This document shows, one piece after another, positions 7,546 to 15,800 of a stretch of DNA of 21,864 nt. This stretch comes from Bacteroidales bacterium. Its GTDB lineage: Bacteria; Bacteroidota; Bacteroidia; Bacteroidales; Bacteroidaceae. Under the pieces are notes generated by a model. It saw nothing but the letters and a program-made list of their open reading frames with translations. It was not told where the DNA came from and did not search any database. Made by a program: the position numbers and the translations under genes. The stretch's first letter is position 1; each line of letters opens with the position of its first letter. Location: NCBI GenBank assembly GCA_004552195.1, contig SFPC01000024.1:1-21864 (forward strand), written 5' to 3'.

Positions 7546-9495
7546 CTATTTGAGCACCACGCGGTCACCCAGCACGCTGGCAAACATCCGTTCCACCTTG
7601 GTCAGTTCCATGTATTCCTGGAGCAGTTTGTTGTATCGCTCCGGCGCGTGGACCACCTCCGGCTGTTTCATGTCTGCTAACAGCTGTTTCAGGCGTTGGC
7701 GGATAAGCGCGTATTTGAAGTCGTGCAACAGCCGGGGCACGATTTCCTCCAGCCGGTACTGTTCGTCCACATATTCCGCCTGATGGCGTTCGCTCAACGT
7801 GTAGCGTTCCTGTCCCATTCGTGCCGCGAGTGTACTAACTTCTGGATTTTCGTGTTGACTAAAATAGCTCAGGGAATTCCAATCCTTCTCTTCGGCGTGT
7901 GCCACCGCTTCGCTGAGAATTTGCCGGCAAACGGGGTGTGCAAGGCTGATATCGTCAGCTTTCAAGTCCTCGTCAATATACTGTGCTACGCTGACGATCT
8001 GTTCCTCATCGTTCTCCTCGTCGTTAGCCACCTTCATCGGCTTGCCGCCATGGCGTATGACCATGCTGATGAGTAATTCCTCCTCACTCGAAGCCTGCTG
8101 GGAAGAGAGTAGGAGAGGAGTGGGGGATTTTCCTTCCTCTGAACGGTTTTCACTCTGTTCGCCAGAGGCTTTCTTTTGCTGCTCCTGTACTTTTTGGCGG
8201 TGTTCTTTGTTGATTTCGTTCACAATTAAGGCTTCGCTCACCTCTAAACTCATGGCACATTCCTGAATGTACGTTTGGCGCACGATTTCGTTGGGAATGA
8301 CCGCTATACTCTTGACTACATTAGAGATGAGTTCGGCTCTTTTCAGCGGGTCGCCCTGAACGTCGCCCAACAGCAAGTCTGTTTTGAACTTGATGAAGTC
8401 CACCTGATGTTGGTCGATATAATCCTGCACCTCCTGGGGCTTATGGTGCCGGGAGAAGCTATCGGGGTCCTCACCGTCGGGCAGTAGCAACACCTTCACG
8501 TTGAGCCCTTCGGCCAGCAGCATATCAATACCGCGCAGACTCGCCTTGATGCCTGCCGCATCACCGTCGTAGAGCACCGTGATGTGGTTCGTGAAACGGT
8601 GGAGCAGGCGGATTTGCCCCTCCGTGAGCGACGTGCCCGACGAGGCCACGACATTCTCTATGCCGCTTTGGTGCATGGAAATCACGTCGGTGTAGCCCTC
8701 CACGAGGAAGCAGTGCCCCTTGCGCACAATCGCGGTTTTGGCCTGGTAGAGGCCGTAAAGCTCGTTGCTCTTGCTGTAGATTTCACTTTCGGGGGAGTTA
8801 ACGTACTTCGCCAACTTCTTGTCGCTGCTGAGAATGCGGCCGCCGAAGGCCACCACCTTGCCCGAAACCGTATGGACCGGGAAGATGACGCGCCCATGGT
8901 AGCGGTTTTCTAACCGTCCGTCGTCGCGGCGGTAACAGATGCCCGTTTTCAGCAGATATTCCTCACTGAAGCCGTGTGCCAAGGCGGCCTGCGCGATGCC
9001 GGCCTGCGCTTCCGGCGCATAACCCAGGTGGAAGCGTTCAATCATGTCGTCGCGCACCCCGCGCGAACGGAAGTACGCCAGTCCTTTCGCCACACCTTCC
9101 ACATCGTTCCTCAGGGCGTTCTGAAAATACTCCGAAGCCCATTGGTTGAGCGCGAACATACTTTCGCGGACGCTTTGCCGCGCGCGTTCCTCGTCCGTCA
9201 TGGCTTTATCTTCCACTTCGATGCCCACGCGCCGTCCCAGCCACTTGATGGCTTCGGGGAAAGTCATCTGTTCGAGTTCCATCAGGAAACCCACAGCCGT
9301 TCCGCCTTTGCCGCACGAAAAGCACTTACACATCTGTTTGGCCGGCGAAACGGTAAAGGAAGGTGTCTTTTCGTTGTGGAAAGGGCAAAGTCCTTTGTAG
9401 TTCGCACCGGATTTCCGTAGGGTAACAAATTCTTTCACCACGTCGACAATGTCTGTGGCATCAAGAACACGTTGCACGGTGTTTTGGTCTATCAT
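7546..9495 (-). CDS. dnaG: DNA primase
   Basis: Synthesises RNA primers at the replication fork, in association with the DnaB helicase. It has 649 residues. The N-terminal CHC2 zinc-binding domain shows CPFH (Cys37, His40) and CFSC (Cys58, Cys61). The TOPRIM catalytic domain shows EGYTD (Glu266) and the DGD metal-binding pair (Asp310, Asp312, in LYDGDAAG). A C-terminal helical DnaB-interaction domain occupies roughly the last 120 residues after a Lys/Glu/Ser-rich linker near 435-470. The start MIDQNTVQRVLDATDIVDVV is as expected for the family. I find no convincing promoter box immediately upstream; a 372-bp repeat-bearing gap separates it from feoB. The unlinked rpoD and rpsU neighbours known from E. 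coli are absent here. Confidence 0.97.
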   Translation of the reverse strand: MIDQNTVQRVLDATDIVDVVKEFVTLRKSGANYKGLCPFHNEKTPSFTVSPAKQMCKCFSCGKGGTAVGFLMELEQMTFPEAIKWLGRRVGIEVEDKAMTDEERARQSVRESMFALNQWASEYFQNALRNDVEGVAKGLAYFRSRGVRDDMIERFHLGYAPEAQAGIAQAALAHGFSEEYLLKTGICYRRDDGRLENRYHGRVIFPVHTVSGKVVAFGGRILSSDKKLAKYVNSPESEIYSKSNELYGLYQAKTAIVRKGHCFLVEGYTDVISMHQSGIENVVASSGTSLTEGQIRLLHRFTNHITVLYDGDAAGIKASLRGIDMLLAEGLNVKVLLLPDGEDPDSFSRHHKPQEVQDYIDQHQVDFIKFKTDLLLGDVQGDPLKRAELISNVVKSIAVIPNEIVRQTYIQECAMSLEVSEALIVNEINKEHRQKVQEQQKKASGEQSENRSEEGKSPTPLLLSSQQASSEEELLISMVIRHGGKPMKVANDEENDEEQIVSVAQYIDEDLKADDISLAHPVCRQILSEAVAHAEEKDWNSLSYFSQHENPEVSTLAARMGQERYTLSERHQAEYVDEQYRLEEIVPRLLHDFKYALIRQRLKQLLADMKQPEVVHAPERYNKLLQEYMELTKVERMFASVLGDRVVLK

Positions 9496-9867
9496 GGTTA
9501 AATGGTTTGCTATATATATAATATGGTATGGGAGAGGCTGTCGGCAGCGAGGCCGGTTTCCGATACAAGGTCTTACCAGAAATTTCTATTAAACATAACC
9601 GTCATTCCAAAGTTTTACAACAGTCAGTGCAGAGTGGCTGGCAAAACGGACGGACGGCTGCGCGGAGATGGCTGATCCAAAAACAGGAAACATGAACCAC
9701 CGAACAGTGACCATGAAGTCTGAAATGATAACCACGAAACATGAAACAGAAGCCGTGAAGGTTGAAGCCGGCACGATCCATCCTGAAACCGGAATGATAT
9801 GTCCAATGACAGAAGCCGCCAATTCGGAATTGGCTGTCACTGATGCCAGATAAATTCCGACAACCGT
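9496..9867. other. dnaG-feoB intergenic region
   Basis: These 372 bases separate the end of feoB from the start of dnaG, both on the minus strand. The part nearest dnaG has a TATATATATAATAT stretch (about 9510-9524). The half nearest feoB is a degenerate 21-bp tandem repeat (listed separately). Short open frames here in both directions have heptad-like sequences that only reflect the 21-bp period. I do not call a gene, and I do not see the small FeoB-associated Cys-rich membrane protein that often accompanies feoB in this phylum. Confidence 0.6.
9677..9844. repeat. Degenerate 21-bp tandem repeat, about 8 units
   Basis: Eight consecutive 21-bp units can be laid out from 9677 without gaps. Their plus-strand consensus is roughly CCTGAAACAGGAACCATGAAG. 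The best-preserved units are 9677-9697, 9698-9718, 9719-9739 and 9740-9760; the later ones (9761-9844) are increasingly diverged but keep GAA and ATG-like positions in phase. Because 21 is a multiple of three, all frames read as heptad-like peptides, which explains the short open frames on both strands. No flanking mobile-element signature is visible. Confidence 0.6.
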
Positions 9868-12417
9868 TTACAGGAAAAATCCGGCTGTCCAATACGTGAG
9901 CAAGGAAGCTACGTAAGCCACCACGGTGGTATAGACTGCGGTGAAGGCAGCCCAACGCCATCCGCCGCTTTCGTTGCGGATGGCTGCCAACGTGGCGAGA
10001 CAGGGAAAATAAAGCAGCACAAACACGAGGTAAGCCAAGGCTGTTGCCGGCGACATCTCGCTGGTGAGGGCCTGTGACAGGCTGACGTATTCGTCATCGC
10101 CACTTTCGGGCTGCGCAGCGTCGGCATACATCACGGAGAGCGTGCTGACAACCAGCTCTTTCGCGCCTATGCCTGACAGGATGCCCACGCTCATGCGCCA
10201 ATCGAACTGCATGGGAGCGAACACCGGCGTGGTGATGCACCCGAGGCGTTCCAGATAGGAACCGTCGGCTGTTTCGGCGGCGGCCACCGTTTCCTGCGTT
10301 TCCATCGTCAGTTTTTCCGTTTCGGAGGCCGGTCGCGGGAAATAATCCAATGCCCAGACAATCAAGGAGAACACGAGTATCAGGCCGCCCATCTTGCGCA
10401 GGTATTGCCGTCCCTTCTCCCACGTATGGCGCAGCACGGAACGTGCCGACGGCAGGCGGTATGGCGGAAGTTCCATGACGAAGGGCAAATCGGGGGTGCC
10501 GATCTTGAGTGTACGGCTGAAGAGTTTGGCCGATGCCATGGCGCATAATACGCCTATAAAATACAAGGCGAGCATCACCCAAACGCCATATTGCGGGAAG
10601 AAGGCGGAAACGAGCACCACATACACGGGGATGCGGGCCGAACACGACATGAAGGGCAGCACGAGCATCGTGATCAGCCGGCTGCGCGGGTTTTCGATGG
10701 TACGGGTCGCCATGACGGCGGGCACGTTGCAACCAAATCCCATCACCATGGGTATGAACGATTTGCCGTGCAGGCCGATGCGGTGCATCAGTTTGTCCAT
10801 GATGAAAGCCGCCCGTGCCATGTAGCCGGAGTCCTCCAGGATGGAGATGAAAAGATACAGGATGAGGATGTTGGGCAGGAAGACAATGACCGCCCCCACC
10901 CCACTGATGGCACCGTCGGTCACCATGTCGCGCCACAGTCCCTCGGGCAGGCAGAAAGAGGCGAAGTCAGCCAGTTTGGCGGCCAGCCATTCAATCCAGC
11001 CCATCGGATAGGCTCCCAGTTCAAAGGTGGCGTAGAACACCAGCACCAGGGTGGTGATGAATAGAGGGAAGCCCCACAGGCGGTGGGTGGCCACTTGGTC
11101 AATTTTCTCGGTGAGCGTGCTGCCTGCCGCGCGTTGCCGTGGCCGGTAGGTTTCGCGCAGAGCCCCCTGCACGTAGCCGTATTTGGCGTGAGTCAACGCC
11201 TCCTCCGGCGATTCGTGGAGTTCCTGCGCCAGACGTTGTGTTTCTTCGTATCGCACCGCCACGAGTTCGTCGTGTTGCGGCAGACTCTCTACCAGCCGGC
11301 CGGCCTCGCTGTCGCCCTCCAGGAATTTGATGGCCAGATAGCGCGTGGAATAGCGCGAACGGAGGGCCTGGTTTTTCTGGAAAACGAATTTGATGCGGTC
11401 AATGCTCTGTTCAAGTTCCGGCCCGTGGTTGATGTGGATATGGCGCGCCAGGGCCTCGTTGCGTCCCTGGCTTTCGTACACGGCGATGACGGTTTCGAGC
11501 AACTGCTGTAGGCCGCGCCCCGTGCGCGATACGGTGGGCACCATCGGCACGCCGAACAAGGCCGACAGCTGGGCGTGGTCCAGCACGTCGCCGGCGCGTT
11601 CCAGTTCGTCGAACATGTTCAGGGCCACCACCATCCGCTGGTGCATATCAATGAGCTGCGTGGTGAGGTAGAGATTGCGCTCCAGGTTCGAGGCATCCAC
11701 CACGTTGATGACCACATCGGGCATTTCGTCAATCAGGTGGCGGCGCACATAAAGCTCTTCGGGCGAATAGGCCGTGAGCGAATAGGTTCCGGGCAGATCG
11801 ACCAGCTCCACGTGGTAAGTTTTCTGCGTGGTGCCCGATTCGGCACAGCGTGTGGAGGCGGTGCAAGCCGCACAAACGCTGGTGCAGGCGGGATTAGAAC
11901 ATTGGGAAGTGGACGTAGGGAGCGTGAAGTCGAAGAGTCCCACCTTGGCATCCACGGTCACGCCGCTGTAATTGCCCACGTGTTCGTGTCCCCCTGAAGC
12001 CAGGTTGAAGAGAGATGTCTTCCCGCAGTTGGGATTGCCCACCAGTGCCACGCGGATGGTGCGCCGTTTGTCCTCGGCCATCGATTTCATGCGTGCCTGC
12101 AGCTGCAGCCGGGCCTCTTCGGCCTCGTCGGCACCTGCGGGCAGGCCCTGGAGTTCGGCGGGCTGGCGCAGGCGTTCATCCGTCGCTGCCTCGCTCTCGC
12201 TGACCACCTCAACGAGTTTGGCCTCCTCGCGTCGCAGGGATATTTTGTAGCCCATGATTTCGTACTCTATGGGGTCGCGCAAAGGCGCGTTGAGTATCAC
12301 CTTCACGGTCTTGCCTTTCACAAAGCCCATTTCCACGATGCGCTTGCGAAAGCCGCCGTGCCCGGCCACCTTCACGATGACGCCGCACTGGCCTGTGGAT
12401 AAATCGGATAATTGCAT
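9868..12417 (-). CDS. feoB: FeoA-FeoB fusion, ferrous iron transporter with a Cys-rich G-domain insert
   Basis: GTP-dependent inner-membrane Fe(II) importer. Starting at 12417 gives 849 residues. A FeoA (SH3-like) domain at about 1-75 is followed by a charged linker. The G domain has GNPNCGKT (127-134), YSGVTVD (150-156), DLPG (207-210) and NMFD (267-270). The membrane core has the conserved Cys gates GFGCNVPA and MSCSARIP and a late GAKELVVSTL motif. Between switch I and DLPG there is an unusual insert with five Cys (173, 178, 182, 185, 191). An in-frame ATG at 12516 exists but is rejected: it lies upstream of a well-formed promoter, and the FeoA domain begins at MQLSDLSTG. The FeoA-FeoB fusion itself is usual for Bacteroidota. 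The gene is divergent from the large gene at 12897. Confidence 0.95.
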   Translation of the reverse strand: MQLSDLSTGQCGVIVKVAGHGGFRKRIVEMGFVKGKTVKVILNAPLRDPIEYEIMGYKISLRREEAKLVEVVSESEAATDERLRQPAELQGLPAGADEAEEARLQLQARMKSMAEDKRRTIRVALVGNPNCGKTSLFNLASGGHEHVGNYSGVTVDAKVGLFDFTLPTSTSQCSNPACTSVCAACTASTRCAESGTTQKTYHVELVDLPGTYSLTAYSPEELYVRRHLIDEMPDVVINVVDASNLERNLYLTTQLIDMHQRMVVALNMFDELERAGDVLDHAQLSALFGVPMVPTVSRTGRGLQQLLETVIAVYESQGRNEALARHIHINHGPELEQSIDRIKFVFQKNQALRSRYSTRYLAIKFLEGDSEAGRLVESLPQHDELVAVRYEETQRLAQELHESPEEALTHAKYGYVQGALRETYRPRQRAAGSTLTEKIDQVATHRLWGFPLFITTLVLVFYATFELGAYPMGWIEWLAAKLADFASFCLPEGLWRDMVTDGAISGVGAVIVFLPNILILYLFISILEDSGYMARAAFIMDKLMHRIGLHGKSFIPMVMGFGCNVPAVMATRTIENPRSRLITMLVLPFMSCSARIPVYVVLVSAFFPQYGVWVMLALYFIGVLCAMASAKLFSRTLKIGTPDLPFVMELPPYRLPSARSVLRHTWEKGRQYLRKMGGLILVFSLIVWALDYFPRPASETEKLTMETQETVAAAETADGSYLERLGCITTPVFAPMQFDWRMSVGILSGIGAKELVVSTLSVMYADAAQPESGDDEYVSLSQALTSEMSPATALAYLVFVLLYFPCLATLAAIRNESGGWRWAAFTAVYTTVVAYVASLLTYWTAGFFL

Positions 12418-12443
12418 GAGTTTGTTCTCTTGGTTTGCGTATG

Positions 12444-12473
12444 CAAAATTACGTGTTCTGCCCATGTGGGCAA
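12444..12473 (-). promoter_or_regulatory. feoB promoter (TTG-N19-TAATTTTG)
   Basis: On the minus strand TTG (plus-strand 12471-12473) is followed after 19 nt by TAATTTTG (plus-strand 12444-12451), an exact TAnnTTTG -7 box. Transcription would start near 12438, about 20 nt before the ATG at 12417. This decides the start codon, because an in-frame ATG at 12516 would lie upstream of the transcript. I see no obvious Fur-type palindrome overlapping it. Confidence 0.75.
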
Positions 12474-12591
12474 TAACCCGATGTGAGTATTTTTTCACGC
12501 CGAGCCGAGCCGGCACTCCGCCGGGGCGTACCTCTGCCCTGCCCTACGCTCGTTCCAGCTCCCGGATTTTGTATGGCTGCACCGGCTCTCG

Positions 12592-12727
12592 GCGTTTCTG
12601 TACGCCGACTTGTCAGTGTTTCCCTGCAAGGGTACAACTGTTTCTCAGTAAGGGTACAACTGTTTCCCTGCAAGGGTACAACTGTTTCCCTGCAAGGGTA
12701 CACTGACAAATCGCCGAGCAGAAACGC
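12592..12727. repeat. Four 22-bp tandem repeats bracketed by 27-bp inverted repeats
   Basis: Four head-to-tail units start at 12617, 12639, 12661 and 12683. Units 1 and 3 are identical, unit 4 differs only at its end, and unit 2 varies in the middle (CTCAGTA in place of CCCTGCA). The core CCCTGCAAGGG is itself a near-palindrome. The array is enclosed by an inverted pair, 12592-12618 and 12701-12727, matching at 23 of 27 positions (for example GCGTTTCTG with CAGAAACGC, and TTGTCAGTG with CACTGACAA). The 22-bp period is about two helical turns and is not divisible by three, so this is not coding. There are no spacers, so it is not a CRISPR array. Confidence 0.8.
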
Positions 12728-12842
12728 GGAAGCGGCGTTGGGAAACGCGGAAGTCGCGTGCAGATTTGCTAACACAGCACGCAGCAACAGCGAAAGCCGG
12801 GCGTGGCGCGCCGGGCGGCAGTGTTGAAAAATCCGAATGCAC

Positions 12843-12872
12843 GTTGCCGAAAAGAAAAATAATGTAATTTTG
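12843..12872 (+). promoter_or_regulatory. Promoter of the four-domain gene (TTG-N19-TAATTTTG)
   Basis: TTG (12843-12845) is followed after exactly 19 nt by TAATTTTG (12865-12872), matching the Bacteroidota -33/-7 layout. Transcription would begin near 12878, giving a leader of about 19 nt to the ATG at 12897. An in-frame ATG at 12837 lies upstream of the promoter and is therefore not the start. Elements and spacing are the same as in the divergent feoB promoter, and both are followed by CGCAAA. Confidence 0.75.
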
Positions 12873-12896
12873 TGCGCAAAAGCAGCCATATTTTAC

Positions 12897-15800
12897 ATGA
12901 AACCTCTATTAGATTTTATATGGCCATGTCAGTTGCCCTATGAGGAGCAACGCGAATCCATGGCTCAGGTGCTGGAAAGCACACTCATCCACAAGTTTTT
13001 TCTCACCGGTAACTATGCCGCTGAAGCGGCGGAAGCATTGGCCGCAGACCCGCGCGTGACGCTCTGCGGCAACCTGGCCGTGGAAAGCACCAAGTTCCTG
13101 CGGCAGATTACGCCGAAGCTCACGGCAAAATATACTATGGTGTGGCTCTCGCACCATCGTCTGCAAGTTGGCTACCGCGCCATTGACCGTATGCTCCAGG
13201 TGGCGGAGAACAGCATCGAGCGGCCGGACACGCCTTTCATGCTCTACACTGACCGCTACGATGCCAACGGGCCGCATCCGGTCATTGATTACCAGGAGGG
13301 GGCGTTGCGTGACGACTTCGACTTCGGTTCGCTCCTGCTTTTCTCCACTTCCACCTTCCCGGACTTTCTGGCGGCGCGTCAGGGCGTGCGCTACAAATAT
13401 GCGGCGTGGTACACGCTGCGGCTGTTCGTCAGCCAGCAACCGGACCGGCTGGTCCACCTGCGCGAGCCGCTCTACACGGAAACGGAAACGGACCTGCGCA
13501 CATCGGGGCAGAAGCAGTTTGACTATGTCAACCCGGCTAACCGCGAGGTGCAGCTGGAGATGGAACGCGCCGTGACGGAACACCTGAAAACCATCGGGGC
13601 TTGGCTTGCACCCGACGAGCTGGACGATGCCACGGCGGGCGAACCGGAGGATTGGCCAGTTACGGCGAGCGTCATCATTCCCGTGCGCAACCGCGTGCGC
13701 ACCATCCGCGACGCAGTGGAGAGTGCCTTGGGACAGGAGGGCGACTTCACGTTTAACGTCATCGTGGTGGACAATCACTCGACCGACGGCACGTCGGAAG
13801 CCTTGGCGGCTTACGCTGCCGACAGCCGCGTGGTGATCATCCGCCCCAAACGCACGGATCTGGGCATCGGTGGATGCTGGGACTTGGCCATCAGGCATCC
13901 GCAGTGCGGACGCTACGCCGTACAGCTTGATTCGGACGATTTGTATTCCTCGACCGGCACCCTGGAACGTATCATCGAGGCTTTCCGTAAGGGAAAGGCG
14001 GCCATGGTCATCGGCAGTTACCGCATGGTGGATTTCCAACTGAACACGTTGCCGCCGGGCCTGATTGCGCACACGGAATGGACAGCGGAGAATGGACGGA
14101 ACAACGCTCTGCGCGTGAACGGACTGGGTGCACCCCGCGCTTTTCGCACGCACTTGCTGCGGCAAATGGGATTTCCGAACACGAGCTATGGCGAGGATTA
14201 TGCCCTCGGACTGGCTTTTTCCCGGCGTTACCGCATTGCTCGCATCTTCGACGAACTGTATCTGTGCCGCCGCTGGGAGGGTAACTCGGATGCCGCCCTG
14301 AGTGTGGAGAAGGTGAACAGGAACAATTTGTATAAGGACTTGCTGCGCACCATCGAGCTGCGGGCACGCAAACGGATGGTCAGCGAATGGAATAGGCCGG
14401 TGGACGAGGAGGAAATCATGCGCTTCGTGGGCCGGCAGCTGGACCTCTGGCCGGAAGCGGCGAAACGTGTGGCGGACCTGAAGGAATTGGTACAGATACG
14501 CGAACTGCCGCTGGAACAGGCGGGCAGTCTGGCGGTGCAACTGAACCCGGCACGCATCGTGAGCACGGGAGCACGCATCGACAAGCAGGCTTTAAAACAG
14601 CGGCCTTGTTTCCTTTGCAAGGAGAACCGCCCGGAGGAGCAGCGTTCGCTGCCTATGTTGGGCTCATTGGAGGTGCTGGTGAACCCCTTCCCTATCCTGC
14701 CGGGACATCTCACCCTGCCTACGCGCCGGCACAAGCCGCAGTCGCTGGACTTGCTGGTGCACCAGATGGTGCCGCTGGCAGCCGGTATGCCGCAACACCT
14801 GATTTGCTACAACGGTCCGCGAAGCGGGGCTTCAGCTCCCGACCACGCGCATTTGCAGGCGGGACTGCGCGGCGTAGTGCCCTTGGAACGCGACTGGAAA
14901 ATCTATGAGCCGCGTCTGACGAGGGTGTTTCCGCTGCAGCCGACCGACGAGGCGGAACTGGAACACTTGGGCTACCCGATGACGCACCAACCGCACCTGG
15001 GCATTTATTTGCTTCAGGGGTATGCCTGCCCGGCTTTGGTGGTACACACCACACCGGACGAGAAGGTGCCGCACTTGTTGCAAAAGGCGTTGGGCATCCT
15101 GCCCGCAGGAACGGAGGGCGGCGAGCCTGACGTGAACTTGCTGGCTTGGCGACAGGACGGGGCACCGACACGGGAGGACGAAATCGTCATCGTGGTGTTT
15201 GCCCGGCGCAAGCACCGTCCGGCCTGCTATTTCGCCACGGACCGCACACAAATGCTGGTGAGCCCGGGGGCATTGGACTTGGGGGGCCTGATTATCACGC
15301 CGCGACCGGAGGATTTCGAGAGGCTGAATACCTGCACGGCGCAGAATATCCTGCGCGAGGTGTGCCTGACTCCGGCAACGCTGACGGGTCTTTGCAAGAA
15401 ACTGCAACCGCGCTCTGCACGCGCCAATGCGGAGGATACTGCCGCTCAGCTGGTTACGCCGGATGAGTTGGCCACCCAGCCTGTTCAGGTGGGTATATTG
15501 CACGCGCCGGAGGTGGAGTTCACGCTGAATGGCCCTTATACGGCGAAGGGAACGCCGGTGGAGGGCGCACAGAAGGTGCGTTGCAACTCGGGAGGTATTT
15601 TGTGGCAGGATAACCTGTACAGCGAGCTGACTTTCCAGCCGCAGACGGACGACGCGACGTTCACGCTGCCGGGCGTGATGATTGGCAAGGAGTTTCATTG
15701 GCAACAACAGCAGGCGCAGACGTTTACGGGGATGCTACGTATCGTGGTGTACGAGGAACAGCTGGTGGTCATCAACGAATTGCCGGTGGAGGATTACTTG

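Larger units (their letters stand above)
12418..12896. other. Divergent intergenic region between feoB and the four-domain gene
   Basis: About 480 bp with no gene. It contains the two divergent core promoters near its ends and, centrally, the 22-bp tandem repeat with its inverted flanks. A second short tandem pair lies to the right: GAAACGCGGAAG at 12721-12732 and again at 12742-12753, 21 bp apart. GC-rich inverted segments also occur near 12497-12515 and 12581-12595. The array lies 118 bp from the feoB -33 element and 115 bp from that of the other gene. Confidence 0.7.

Noticed and set aside
9589..9853. Short frames of 61-119 codons on both strands between dnaG and feoB
   Set aside because: Their heptad-like peptides are explained by the 21-bp tandem repeat; no family signature or promoter supports a gene.
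12418..12516. Extended N-terminus of FeoB from the ATG at 12516
   Set aside because: The extension precedes the FeoA domain start, has no homology I recognise, and would lie upstream of the TTG-N19-TAATTTTG promoter.
12592..12727. Possible CRISPR array
   Set aside because: Units are contiguous 22-bp tandem repeats without spacers and there are no cas genes in the window.
12837..12896. Start of the four-domain protein at 12837
   Set aside because: That ATG is upstream of the -33 and -7 elements; the ATG at 12897 is correctly placed downstream of the promoter.
12909..14540. A 543-codon minus-strand frame opposite the start of the four-domain gene
   Set aside because: It overlaps the GT2-encoding frame completely, and its product is His/Arg/Val-rich without domain motifs, typical of an antisense shadow.
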